Shown piece by piece: positions 18,910 through 32,900 of a stretch of 64,000 nucleotides of DNA. Source of the stretch: Liolophura sinensis (taxonomy: Eukaryota; Mollusca; Polyplacophora; Chitonida; Chitonidae); NCBI RefSeq assembly GCF_032854445.1, contig NC_088300.1, positions 9,610,001-9,674,000 of the forward strand, written 5' to 3'. Within the stretch, counting starts at the first letter, position 1. Each line of letters begins with the position of its first letter. Below the pieces are notes generated by a model, which saw nothing but the letters and a program-made list of their open reading frames with translations, was not told the DNA's origin and did no database searches. The position numbers were made by a program, and so were the translations under genes.

Positions 18910-19373
18910 AATAACAGCATGTACACTGCCAAAAAGAAAGAATAACCTTGACGTTATTACGCAAGTATTTAGTTTATTTGACTGAAATATTTACAGCTTA
19001 AATCTGTACAGAAGAAAATACATAGTAATGAGTGTGCTGTATACATGTTAATGGGTAAAAATTTATGTAATATAAACACACATCAGAGCATGTAATGACT
19101 TCCCCAAAAATGCTGGACTATTTTTCTTTGTGCAGGCTCATTTTTCTCATTAACTCTATTCTTTGTGTACAGATGCACAGGTAAAGTACATCACTGTACA
19201 CAAATTATCACCATCTACTTTTTGATTTTGTTATATACTTTTATATAAATGTTATACGTTCAATAGCTTCAGGTTGAAACGTGGAAGATTTCTCGGCTGC
19301 ATAACACCCAGACACCCACATGTACATGGAATTCGTGCCCAACTGATTCATGAGAGGACAGATAAAACAGTTT
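18910..19373. other. Short intergenic stretch after the satellite
   Basis: AT-rich sequence with no recognised gene or element. Confidence 0.5.
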
Positions 19374-19602
19374 AGATTTATTTATATATTTGATTAGTGT
19401 TTTATTCTGTACTCAAGAACATGCAATCACCTATACACTGGGGAGGAAACCCATGACCATCGACAGGTTGCTGCCAGACCTTCCCACGTATGGTTGAAGA
19501 GGAAGCCAGCTTCTGCTGGATATAAACCTAGAGCAACTGCATTGGTGAGAGGCTCCTGGGTTACTGCGCCATGCTAGCATACTGACCACCTCTGCCCCAG
19601 AC
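19374..19602 (-). mobile_element. SINE family A, near full length, 3' of XRN2
   Basis: Plus-strand order: AT-rich tail, TTTATTCTGTACTCAAGAAC, GGAGGAAACCCATGACCATC, CAGACCTTCCCACG, GAGGAAGCCAGC, GCATTGGTGAGAGGCTCCTG, then a degraded tRNA-like head. The GGCCAGCATTATG core is deleted. Confidence 0.8.
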
Positions 19603-19657
19603 AGTTTAGCCACAGACAGTCAGCGTCACACAGTTTGTTATGGGATAAACTCTATAG

Positions 19658-19663
19658 TTTATT
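19658..19663 (-). terminator. XRN2: Candidate XRN2 poly(A) signal
   Basis: This is the first minus-strand AATAAA after the XRN2 stop codon (20865-20863). It implies a 3' UTR of about 1.2 kb that contains the 119-bp tandem array. Assignment is positional only. Confidence 0.4.
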
Positions 19664-19977
19664 TCCATGTTACACACAAATTTATGAAACATTTGAACCA
19701 ATATAGATATAAAATATTAAAGTCACTTAAAATCATTCTGTATTTTATGAGTCTGACAATTCATACAAAACAAAACAAATAAATAAACTCAACAGATACC
19801 TGACAGCTGGTCATGTATTGGGTAATATGCAGGTTTATGTGAATTTAAAATCTGATGATCGAACAGAGATATATAAAAGATTTCTGGTTGACTTCCCTAA
19901 AACAGTTCAAATGAATTACTATAAATACAGGGATCCTGTCGCTTGACACACTGAAATAAATCAATGATGTGAGAACA

Positions 19978-20578
19978 TGCAATGATCCTACAGAGTAAGT
20001 GTTACACTCTTCTTAAGTATCATGATCATTACGAACACCTTCAGAACTTCCGTTAGACAAAGACAGACAGGTCATGACAACCCATGGCCCTCCAAGCCAA
20101 TGATCCTACAAGGTAAGTGTTACACTCTTCTTAAGTATCATGATCATTACGAACACCTTCAGAACTTCCGTTAGACCAAGACAGACAGGTCATGACAACC
20201 CATGGCCCTCCAAGCCAATGATCCTACAAGGTAAGTGTTACACTCTTCTTAAGTATCATGATCATTACGAACACCTTCAGAACTTCCGTTAGACAAAGAC
20301 AGACAGGTCATGACAACCCATGGCCCTACAAGCCAGTGATCCTACAAGGTAAGTGTTACACTCTTCTTAGGTATCATGATCATTACGAACACCTTCAGAA
20401 ATTCCGTTAGACAAGGACAGACAGGTCATGACAACCCATGGCCCTACAAGTCAATGATCCTACAAGGTAAGTGTTACACTCTTCTTAGGTATCATGATCA
20501 TTACGAACACCTTCAGAAATTCCGTTAGACAAGGACAGACAGGTCATGACAACCCATGGCCCTCCAAGCCAATGACTC
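19978..20578. repeat. Five near-identical 119-bp tandem units in the likely XRN2 3' UTR
   Basis: Each unit runs from AATGATCCTACAAGGTAAGT through TTACACTCTTCTTAAGTATC and AACACCTTCAGAACTTCCGT to ACAACCCATGGCCCTCCAAG. Units differ at only a few positions, so the expansion is recent. Confidence 0.95.
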
Positions 20579-20862
20579 AAACAAACTAGCACAGAAATGA
20601 ATTTACTGACATGCAACCCCCATAAAACAAACTTGTTGCTCGTAAGAGAAACATTTCAGATTTCTTCATTTACCTGTCAAATTCATGACATCATGCTGGC
20701 TAAAAGGATCTAGACATATTTCAATTTTTTCGCAACATAATTTCAATGGGGATTACAACTCTTCTTGCAGAATGAATAAACAAATGTTCCAGACTGACTC
20801 GTAAGGAATTCAATTTGTATGTAATGTTCCGGGTCAGTTTTAGGAGTTTTACAGAACAGTCC

Positions 20863-20919
20863 TCAGTACCTTCTTTGCTGATAAGATGGCGGGTAAGGGT
20901 AGCCGTACTGCCTCGAATT
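20863..20919 (-). CDS. XRN2: XRN2 terminal exon 33
   Basis: Encodes [18 protein letters not shown] and a TGA stop. The acceptor is GTTTTCAG, phase 0, matching the phase-0 donor of exon 32 (GGATATGGG/GTAAGT). It is separated by a 2.2-kb intron (20920-23088). Confidence 0.8.
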   Translation of the reverse strand, partial: NSRQYGYPYPPSYQQRRY

Positions 20920-23900
20920 CTGAAAACAGAAAATTGTAAAAAATTAAAGTTTACTATTGTCTGAAGAAAAATAATTACCACAAAAGGAGATATCCCAATA
21001 TGCTTTTAGTACATGGTACCACTTGTACAAAGGGACTGTACGCTTAAGTTGATTGTAAACCAAGATCTTGATTGTAGTCTTAAAGGATTAGTGTCCAGAT
21101 TTAGCTATTGGTCCTAATTATAAAGATTATAACCTGTTTGCACAGTATACTACCGCCATGGCTTTAGAGAAACGTATTAATGACTTTAAATCCACAAAAA
21201 AAACAATAGATTTACTGCCCTCGCCAACCGCCAAGTACAGCTCAATGGGTGACATCAAGTCGAGCTGGCCTAAATAACCTGGGAATTCATATCAAAATGG
21301 TGTCATTTTCGACATGGATTCTCCCTACACAGAAGCAAATATACTGCCGTATTAATTTGAACCATGGACGATGTTGAAGTTCTGATTTATGACGACATCT
21401 CTACTCAGAGTTAAGATTTTAATTTTTCAGACGTTGAATTTGATCTTTGTCCAGGCATTTTCAACAGCACTTGGCAATATGGACTGGTAAGCTATAGCTT
21501 TATACTATATTACACATTTCGTGGTTTCTCTTATGATTTAATATTTATTTACTATTCTTTCCCTCTGTCCGCTTCACAATAAATACCATTCTATTCCCTG
21601 GGGGATTCTAAATTTACACCTATATGCAATGACAACTACCAGTACATCTTATCGTCTGCGCTCTAAATAGAATATGCCTATAGGGGCCTATAATCATGTA
21701 CCATATAAATACATGTGGATGTGGACGTCTGTTTTAGTGTCCAGAAATTTACTATCAGCTTTCAGTTCAGATAATAGTATTTTATAGCTACTGTGTAAAG
21801 GTGCCGTCGTGGAAATTCAGCTGTATTCCTCTTGTAGCTTTCAGATGTAAAATGGCAAATCGGTAAAAATGGTAAAATGTAAAAATCCTTCTTGTGCTGT
21901 AATTCCATGCATTGCTAACTGCCTAAATCGCCTGAAAACTTGAAAAAACTAATTCCATGTTTCATCAACGACTTGTTTTCACAACCGTCTGCAGACCAGC
22001 ACACAATTTCCTGAAGAATTTTGATATGCTTCTCGCACTCTCATAGGGTTTTTAACACTGAACTAAATGGCGAAGCTATGACAACTCGTAAAGGTTGGAC
22101 TTGTATGACATAAATCAGCAGAGACTTCCAAGTGTTGGCAGAAAAAATGCATGAAACCAGCTTCATTATCTTGAAGATCTGAAGCGTTTTATTGGTCAGA
22201 TAAACATACCCTTTCTCAATATTCTTTACAATCAATGTATTTAAACAATATACACATAGGGGAAGATAATTATGACTAAATAATAAATCTGGACACTAAT
22301 CCTTTAACTTACCATTGATACCCTCTTACATGAAGGGATTCATAGCTTAAGCTACGACAGTTGTAACTTATAATCAGAAATTACCTTCAGGTCGACCCTG
22401 CTGTAAATATTTACCATCGCCCCAAAATTAATGTTCAGTGCAAATACTTGCTTCAGGTAGATTGCTGGTACTTTTCGAAAAGATTTGTAAAGATGCGCAA
22501 TGTAATTGTCTTCATAAGATGTCACAAACATTTTTTCAAATGTTGTTGTTTTTAGTTGCTGGATCATTATGACGTAGAACTCTCTTGAAAATGAAAGCAA
22601 GAAAAGTTATTGACCAGTACACTGTCCATTTCCACAGGCCACCTTTATGTGCGAGTCAAATTTGGCCTATAATCGCATTTGTAACTTCAGAAAATTTCAA
22701 TCCCTTAACATTTCCTTTGTGCAAGTGGCACATCTTATTTTTTCAAGCAACTGTAAACTCAGTTGTGGGGTCTACAACTGATTGTAGCTACAATCTCTTT
22801 GTACACACAGACCCAGGACTGAATTTTATTTTGGTAATGCCATAGTTTGGTCAACAACTAATTTGGAACAAAATGTATGTATATACACATACATCGAAAA
22901 GTGTTCAGAATGTGGATCTGGTCAAAGCAAGAATTTTTAAGCAAGAATGGAGCTGAGTTGAAAATGGCGAATGATAAAAGAGCTGACTTTAGCATGCCAA
23001 CTTAGCATATTCAACCTAGCACTAACCCACTCTGTACACCCTCACCCCGTCACTTGTTAAGTTACCCCTTATTCCCCAGCTGACTTACCCCATATCCACC
23101 ACCCTGTCGTGTGGAGTAGCTGTCCATGTAAGGTTGCTGGTCGAACGCAGGGGCCCTGCGGGTGCTATAGCTGTCCAGGGGGGCAGAGTAGTTCCTTTGG
23201 TGATAGCCACCCTGGTTCTGCTGATATGCAGCCTGCTGGTTGTACATGTTCCTTTGCCACGCCCCTCCTCCTCCGCCTTGGCCTCCCCCTCCGCCTCGAC
23301 TACCCCCGCCATATCGACTGCCCCCGCCTCCACCTCTGCCTCCATAACCCCCACCACCATAGCCTTGACCTCTGGTTAATAGACAGAGTATGTATCAAGG
23401 TTAGCTGATTCAAATGTGACATGGCAGAGCAATTGAACAGCAGATCTATGCTAAAGCTTTGCCTGGTGGTATGCAGCAAGATTGAAAGTTCAGGTAAATA
23501 GGGTGTGTTTAACATGAAACCTTTGAATTATCAACAGAATATGAGCAGTTTTATATGATTACCGTTTTACTCAGTATGACTGACCTCAAAGGAAGCAGCT
23601 CATGTCTGGTTATGACTCTCCTTGGATTTAAACCTGCGTCTACCAGATCAATTAAACATGTGACATTTCAGGGAATAAAACACTTCCAGTGTAAGGAATT
23701 AATAAAGAGCAACTTACCTATTATCTTGGAATCTGGCATTATCCCAGGAGTTCTGTCTCCTATGCTCATTGTAACCTGCAGAGTGAAATCATTAAATTTA
23801 TTTATTTATTTGATTGGTTTTTTAACGGCGTACTCAAGAATATTTCACTTATATGACTGAGGTCAGCATTATGGTGGGAAGAAACCCCCCAGAGCCCAGG

Positions 23901-26900
23901 GGAAACCCAAGATCATCCGCAGGTTAAAATCACTAAAACAGTCAATTGTAGAAAAGCACTTTGCTTCAGGTGAGAACCCACACACCTATACTGCCATCAA
24001 CATTTCTACACTCAACAGTTATTCACCCTTATTAACTTACTGCCACTTGGAAATTTGGACAAGTTTTTCACCACCAGGCAGCATACCATCTTCACAAATC
24101 ATTTGAATTTATCAATTCTGTGCTTTGTTGAAAGAGACCTGGTTTTTCTGATACCAGTGAAGCGTGACAAAAATCTGTGTTAGCTAAGGACCCCGCTTTT
24201 TGCTCTAGGGGGAATGTCTTTTTTAATATTCACATAACAGGGTGTCAACTGCTGAGTCTCGCATTTCCAACAAACAAAAAAAAAGTACTCCCAGAATACC
24301 CGCTATCACTGATCTTCCACACGGGCAAGTGAACCATATATAGTCTCCATTTGTCATGTATATGGTATAGTTTGGCTTGTCTTCACTTTCCCGCTCTGTT
24401 CAGTTATAGCATTCTCACAACTACCCTATGTTACCTCAACATTGCTAAGGTTTCCATTGGTCAAAATTGACTCATTTGGGCTATTGTCAAAGGACTTTGG
24501 AAATTTTATGAATTTTGTGTGAGAAACATTGGATGTTTAATACATGGCAGCTACAGAATGTTCCGTAAACGATTAGTCTTGTGAATATGACCCAAGTACA
24601 TATATTCATTCTCTCACATATCCGTTGAGAGAATTGTGTCTTACCCTGTCCATGTTGACGGCCATAGCCCCCTCCCTGACCTTCTTGTGAACCCAGACCA
24701 TGTCTGCAAACGAAACAAACAACAGTCATGACAGGAAAGTTACAACGTAATGTTTTTTGTAAAGCAAATTTTGGGTACTCAGGCCTTGCAGCCTTTATAT
24801 TAAAATCCAGTTCTAAATCCACCAACCAAAATACAGCTCTAAATAGACCACCCAGATCCAGCTCTACACCCACGACCCAGCTAAAACTCTCTAACCCACC
24901 ACCAAGCCCCAGTTCTAAACCCACGACCCAGCTATATACTCGCCCGCTAAATTCAGCTCTAAATCCACCACCCAGATCCAGCTCTAAATCCACCTGCCAA
25001 ATAAAGTTCTAAACCTGCCACTCAAATACAGCTCTAAATCCACCACCCAAACACAGCTCTAAATCCACCACCCAAATGCAGCTCTAAATCCACCTCCCAA
25101 ATAAAGTTCTAAACCTGCCACTCAAATACAGCTCTAAATCCACCACCGCTATAAAAACAACACCCAAACACAACTCTAAATCCACCACACAAATACAGCC
25201 CTAAATCCACCACCCAGGTCCAGCTCTAAATCCACCTCCCAAATAAAGCTCTAAATCCAGTACCCAAACACAGCTCGAAATCCACCACCCAAATACAACT
25301 CTAAATCCACCACCTAAATACAGCCCTAAATCCACCACCCAAATGCAGCTCTAAATCCACCACCCAAATACAGCTCTAAATTCATCACTCAAACCAAGCT
25401 ATACAGTTTCAAAAAAAAGTTGAATGACCAATGCTAATCAGTGATACTGCTCAAGTCACATTTTGTTGACTAGGCAACAGCTACTAAGAACACTTTTTTT
25501 GATATCATAAACACCATCTCCTCTCCAACTGTTAGCTGCCCTACACAAACAAGGATGTCCGAGACCCTACACTCATAGGTAAAGACTACATACAGACACA
25601 TAAAACTATGACTGCCTCTATAGTGCTATAAAAGTTATATCGAGAACAGACGTTTTCAGAATACTATTGTTCAGAAACCATTCTGTCTCCTGCCTGAGGA
25701 AGTTTGTGGGTAGATTTGGTTATCCCCAAAAGAAGAAGAAATTCAGACTACATAATGCAGTGATTTTGTAAACTTTTCCTATTATCTTTCATGCCTAATG
25801 ACACAAGTAGAAGAAATGACAAATTTGTAAAGACTTGCCTGATAAATCGGTTTGCTGTAGAGCTGTCCCTCCCACCCCTGTGACCGAAACTTTTAGTGAA
25901 GCCCAACTGAGGACGGAAGTTATGGCCCGGATGTCTGTTGTTGAAATCCTCAGGTTTGAGAACTTTGTCTGGCATTCTGTAATGTAGAATAAAGAATGCA
26001 TTATCCACTGGCATTCTGTAATGTAGAACAAAGGATCCATTAGCCACTGGCATTCAGTAATGTAGAATGAACAATGCATTTGTCACTGGCATTCTGTAAT
26101 GTAGAATGAACAATGCATTAGCCACTGGCATTCTGTAATGTAGAATGAACAATGCATTAGCCACTGGCATTCTGTAATGTAGAATGAACAATGCATTTGC
26201 CACTAGCATTCTGTAATGTAGAATGAACAATGCATTAGCCACTGGCATTCTGTAATGTAGAATAAACAATGCATTATCCACTGGCATTCTGTAATGTAGA
26301 ACAAAGGATCCATTAGCCACTGGCATTCTGTAATGTAGAATGAACAATGCATTAGCCACTGCAATTCTGTAATGTAAAATGAACAATGCATTTGCCACTA
26401 GCATTCTGTAATGTAGAATGAACAATGCATTAGCCACTGGCATTCTGTAATGTAGAATGAACAATGTATTAGCCACAGACTTTAACACACAATGAATCTA
26501 CTTGAAATTACAATAAGCTTGGCAGAGTAGGTTAACTGATCATTTTATTGGTGCTTTCAAATTTTCATAATGTTCTGGTAAACAGGCTTCTTTTATTTTG
26601 TGTAAATTCTTGGTAAAGATATTCATTAAATAGTTTTCAGAGCAGTGTTACGCCATTGGTGGTGCCGCTCAGTCATGCTTTAAAAAATGTACAAGTTTTT
26701 GTGACACTTTTGTGACACTTATGATTGTTGGATGAATGCACCAAAGAAACTTTGATGTTGTTACGTCCCAAAATCCAAGGGAAAAAAGCAGAGGGGTTTT
26801 GAACAAATTACAGGCTGTTCAGATATATCAGTTTATTTCTGATCAAACTTGTGCTACAAATTGTATACATATGTATAAAATAAAAAAAAGAATGTATCAC

Positions 26901-29900
26901 ATTCCTCTCCTCTATCAAACACCTTTGCCATTTCACCTCTGAAGTACATTTACTTTTCCCGAGATCCTGAACCAATAAAGAGATTTTTGTGTGCAACATG
27001 TGTGCAACATTTTCCAAATTTGTAAAAATCCATAACATACCAAATGAATCTGAGCTTGTCAGTTAGACACATGTATACTCACTTTGCATTGGGTAAGACC
27101 TTAGCCTGGAACAAATATCCCTCCTCATACTGTGGATCTTGGTATTTCACACTGAAAAATATAATATGCAAATGTTTAAGGAAAATGGTCGAAGAAGATC
27201 TCCTCGAACTGAATATTTCTTTCCAAGTCCAGACAGGCAGTAAATATCCTTTTTGACAACAGGATAAGTTGTATTGTAACACATACTGAAGGTTGAGTTC
27301 TTGCGTTACACCCTAAATCCTAAGTCTGGGACAACTATGGGGTGTAGAGAAATAATTTGCAGTTTTAAGAGGCCTGCATATTTAGTGTCACAAACAAATC
27401 ATTTTTTTTCCACTCAAAAAAAATGCGTTTGAGGTTGAAGATTAACAGTAAACTAAAATATCTGGTGAATAGAAACATCACTTCTGATGAGATATTCACA
27501 GGCAGATGTCTTAAGCCCTCAGAAAACTGATAAGCAGTGGAATTGCATAATGCTTTTTTGTCACAATTAACATTCTCCAAGCAGTGCAACATGGTGGACT
27601 TACGTTATTGTTCTGTTCTCTGTGAGATCAGGCAGGTGGCTTGGTATTGGAGATTTAAACGTACTGCAGATAAAGAAAACACGAAACACAAAATTTCAGT
27701 TCATTTTCCAGGACAAAACCAATCGCTATGCTTATTCTGACAAGTGTTCACCAAAACATGTTGGCTTATAATACATCATTAATATTCTGGTGATAAACAA
27801 CGAAATACACAATTAGTCAACCAGAGTAAAGTTTTGGCCAGCTTCATAAAATACTGATGATAGTAATTACTTAAGTGAGATCTGCTACTTGTAACTTGAC
27901 ACTGGAGGTGAAATCAGAGATCGACCTTACCCGCTTGTCATCACAGCAAACTCGTCACACGCAACTTTGCCGGCCATTCCCTGAGTTAGCTTGGCATTAA
28001 TATCGAGCATCTGAAACACAAGGAGTATCAAAATCAATAGCTTAAGGTCAACATCAGGCTTGAAATCAGATATCAAAATCACTGGCCGTGTACATTTTGA
28101 CTGTCCATCAAATGTCCATACAAGCATACAGTGAATACCCATCAAAATGCCTTGACAAGCACAATTTGTATGTCCATAAAATGCCTGGACAAGCACAATT
28201 CGCATGTCATCAAAATGCCTGGCCAAGCACAATTCGTATGTCCATCAAAATGCCTGGACAAGCATAACTTGTATGTCCATCAAAATGCCTGGACAAGCAC
28301 AATTCGTATGTCCATCAAAAGTTCAACATAAGCATGCTTCATTCAGACAGCTCTTCTTAGCAGAGTCCACTGTGTAAGTTTGAAACTTGACTGCTTGAAA
28401 ACCTCAGAATCTTTTGTTCATAAGAGCAGGTGTTATGGCCAGAAAATCCACAATGACTGACAGCAACCACACTGGATTATGTTACAAAATCAATCCTAAC
28501 CATTCTGGTTGACCTCAAGTCAAATGGTAAGAATAAATTTCATTGGTTCAAATCTGTTCACGATGTCTTCTTCACAAGTGTGACAGCCAGAGAGACAGAC
28601 AGACACACAAACAGCATTTCCATGTCCCTTCCCCACTCGGCAAGGCAAAGAACAGGAAGCCTGAAGACAAATGTATGGTAAAGTATTCTTTATCGCTGTA
28701 GAGATAAGTCCTATCTGACTACTTACCTCCTCAGTTCTCTCCCCTTCATACAGACCCTCCAGGAAGCTAAAGACTGGGTGTGACTGACCCACAAACAGGC
28801 GGTCATTTCCTCGCACATTTCTTTTCTCTGAAAGACATACAAACAGTGTTAACATAGCAATCGCTCACAAAAATTTGGTTAGATAGATGCACTTGCCACT
28901 ACTGACCAGATACACCTCAGGTAAAGTAGCCTGCTAGATCATGCCATTATTGACCAGATACACCTCAGGTAAAGTAGCCTGCTAGATCATGCCACTACTG
29001 ACCAGATACACCCCAGGTACAGTAGCCTGCTAGATCATGCCATTATTGACCAGATACACCTCAGGTAAAGTAGCCTGCTAGATCATGCCACTACTGACCA
29101 GATACACCTCAGGTTAAGTAGCCTGTTAGATCATGCCACTACTGACCAGATACACCTCAGGTTAAGTAGCCTGTTAGATCATGCCACTATCGACCAGATA
29201 CACCTCAGGTAAAGTAGCCTGCTAGATCATGCCACTATTGACCTGATACACCTCAGGTAAAGTAGCCTGCTAGATCATGCCACTATCGACCAGATACACC
29301 CCAGGTAAAGTAGCCTGCTAGATCATGCCATTATTGACCAGATACACCTCAGGTAAAGTAGCCTGATAGATCACGCCACTATTGACCTGATACACCCCAG
29401 GTAAAGTAGTCTGTTAGATCATGCCACTATTGACCTGATACACCTCAGGCAAAGATGCCACCTAGATCATGCCACTATCGACCAGATACACCTCAGGTAA
29501 AGTAGCCTGTTAGATCATGCCACTATCGACCAGATACACCCCAGGTACAGTAGCCTGCTAGATCATGCCACTATCGACCAGATACACCCCTGGTAAAGTA
29601 GTCTGTTAGATCATGCCACTATTGACCAGATACACCCCAGGTAAAGTAGCCACCTAGATCATGCCACTAGTGACCAGATACACCCCAGGTAAAGTAGCCA
29701 CCTAGATCATGCCACTACTGACCAGATACACCCCAGGTAAAGTAGCCACCTAGATCATGCCACTAGTGACCAGATACACCCCAGGTAAAGTAGCCTGCTA
29801 GATCATGCCACTATTGACCAGATACACCCCAGGTAAAGTAGCCTGCTAGATCATGCCACTATCGACCAGATACACCCCAGGTAAAGTAGCCACCTAGATC

Positions 29901-32900
29901 ATGCCACTATCGACCAGATGCACCCCAGGTAAAGTAGCCTGCTAGATCATGCCACTATTGACCAGATACACCCCAGGTAAAGTAGCCTGCTAGTTTATGC
30001 CATCAAATGGCAACAGAAACACAACAAAAAGGTTTTGTTGGCAGTATCACGATGACTTCCCACCGTGAAATTTTTATATATGAAATGGTTCTTAAAGACA
30101 AAAGTATATATAATTTCACAATGCAAAACGTTTGAAACTTAGCATCAAAAGGTAAAATTTCATTCAATTTAATCTGAATTCCATCGTTTCCAAAAGTTTC
30201 TCTAAAGGGACACTTGACCAGGTAAACCTCAACATTACTGACCACTCCATTTTACCTATCTTTCTGAACAGAAGGTCTCTTGAATAAATCTGGACACTCA
30301 GAAACCCAATCTCCAGTATCAAACAGAATAACTAGCAGACACGTGTATGTATGGAAAAATCAAAATTCAAGTTCAAATTGATTTTACAAGCTGATGAACG
30401 TAAAATTCTTGCTTACTTTCATCCTCAGTGAGATCTGGATACACAGACTGTAACGCATCCTTCAGTCGCTTCTCATCCACGAACGGTAACAAGGCTACAC
30501 CTGTGCAACAGAACAGAGATCATTGCTTAACACTACTCTCACCATCAGGAGCAGGCCACCTATTACAACCTTTTAATGAGTTTTATGGGGTATCAGGTCA
30601 TTCACAGTCCAGTTTCTAATATAAATACATTTTGTAGAAATTACTGACATTATCAAAAATCACATACACATTTACAAAAGAGGTAAAAATGTATGAAATT
30701 CTCGGCCTGATTAAGACAGAAAAATACTTGTGAGTATACATGTATCAACTGCTCAGGTGTTTCTGCAAAATGAAGGCTTACAGGGGTCATTTTGATGACA
30801 AAGAATTCAAATGATACCTGGCTGTTAGAATTACACAAAAATAAAGTGAGCGTGGACAAGTCATATCTTTTTATTTTAAAATTGTACTAAAGAAATAGTT
30901 GCTTTAGGGCTTTAACTGACTGGTATTAATACAAAGGGGAATAAACTATTTTAATCACACTGGGAATGTTTAGCAGAGGGAGTGCTTCTATGCTAAAATA
31001 TTGGAACAATTCATGAGAAACCTTAAATATATCATGCGAGTCTATATGAATAAAGACACCAAATTTGATCTTTTAAATATGATTATTACCCTAACACTAA
31101 TTAAGTCATTTCCAATCTTGACCTACCTTGCCAAGCATATTTCTTTCCATTCAAATCTATTTTGAAATCCACTGGGTAAAAATCTATAATAGGTGATTCC
31201 TAAAATGGAAAATGATGCAATACATAAATTGATTTGCATATTACAATGTACTTAGTCACAGTACAAAAATGTTTCTGACTATTCAACCTTGAACAAATTT
31301 TCACAATAACAAATTCTTCTCTGCACGTAGAAAAAAATAGATCTAGGCATTTAAGCAAAGTGTTTTAAACTAATTTATTACCTAGTCAATTAGAAAAACT
31401 TGATTTTTAGGAGACAACATACTTAGTATTATATGGATCTGAACGATAGATCTGATTTTAAAACCCAACAAATAGTATAATACAGACCGGATCCTCCATG
31501 AGTCTCTGCCAAGTGAGGGGCAGGTGCTGTTTACTGGCTGCTGGGAACACGCTCATCAGCTGTTCCAGTGGCTTGAACTATGCAACAGACAAGAAATAGT
31601 TTGTGGGTTAATGTATAAAGTTGGACACAATCTGTCCATAATAAAAAAAATTGACAGCATTTGAGATATTTATGTAAGTTTAGAAAAGAAAGAAAAAATT
31701 AATAAAAAAAAAAAAAAAAGAGGAAAATTTAATATTGGAAACATGTAAGTACAGTATACATCTTTAACATGAAGAGTGACAAACAAAATATACGGTGTGA
31801 AATCTTATTCTTTTTTTTGTTGAAGATTTTCAGGTTGTACTAAAAAAGAAACTCACTGGTTCTGTGTTCCTCTCAAAGTCATTAGGTAAGTCCCCGATAT
31901 TCACAAAATCTGAGGCAAAAGGGGCATAATGGTATGGAAAATACCACTTCCAGGATGCACAACCCTGTCAAACAAATAATGGCTTACATGATGTCCTCAC
32001 TAATGCTGATAGGTGAGCCCATCTGACACACACGCATGTAAATGTGATGTATATAGCATGGAACAAACCAGTCTTACATCAATGCAAACATGGAACTGGT
32101 TAACATTATGCCAACATGTGTGAGAAATCTCTCTTCACAGGACAGGACCATAATATTACACCCTCATTCCTCAGCCCTTTCATATATCAATGAGCAGCTT
32201 TCAGTGAGATTTATAGCCATAGTCAAGAATTCTTCACTTATGTAAAGGTGTTCAGTTTACGGGTGGAGGAACCACTTCAAACTGGAGTGCCCAGCATAAA
32301 ACACAAAGTTACTGATGAACTTTTCAACAGAAAGAGTACAGATACTTGTCTATGCATGTACACCATGTTGGTGGAAGATGAGTGGTCTTTAAGGAATGTT
32401 TGAGTGTGCAAACTGCCACACAGACACTGTTGACTGCTTAACTGTCAAAAAAGGCCTCATACGCAGCGAGAGCAGGAGAAAATATTATTACCAAACCATC
32501 ACAGCAAATATGTTATCACAGGTCAGAAAAATATCGAACATGGAGGCAAATAATGAGCGATTCCATTACAGTGAGAGTCCTGAAGACAAAATTGTGTACC
32601 AACCTGATAGTAGTAGCGCAACACCCAACATAAGCCCCTCACATAATGGTTAGCCTGCGGACAAAGAGAATGGTAATATGAACACAGTGTCAAACATAAG
32701 CCCCTCACATAATGGTTAGCCTGCAGTCAAAGACAATGGTAATATGAACACAGTGTCAAACACTCACATTCCTTCTAAAGTAGAAATTTCACATTAGGCA
32801 GGGTAATCTTACCCTCAATTCTACCAATAACTCAGAAGTTAGGATCGAAGGTAACAACAAAATCACAATACTTACCACAGTATGTCTGAATTCTGCATCA

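Noticed and set aside
17076-18985. Several repeat-protein frames on both strands
   Set aside because: They come from the 54-bp satellite; single-base insertions break the frame and there is no start or splice context.
25968-25976. Alternative exon 29 start at 25968 after GCCAG
   Set aside because: Its phase does not fit exon 28, which leaves two bases; the start at 25976 restores Lys and keeps the frame.
28895-29998. Regular repeats considered as a CRISPR array
   Set aside because: Repeats are head-to-tail with no unique spacers, and the host is an animal genome.
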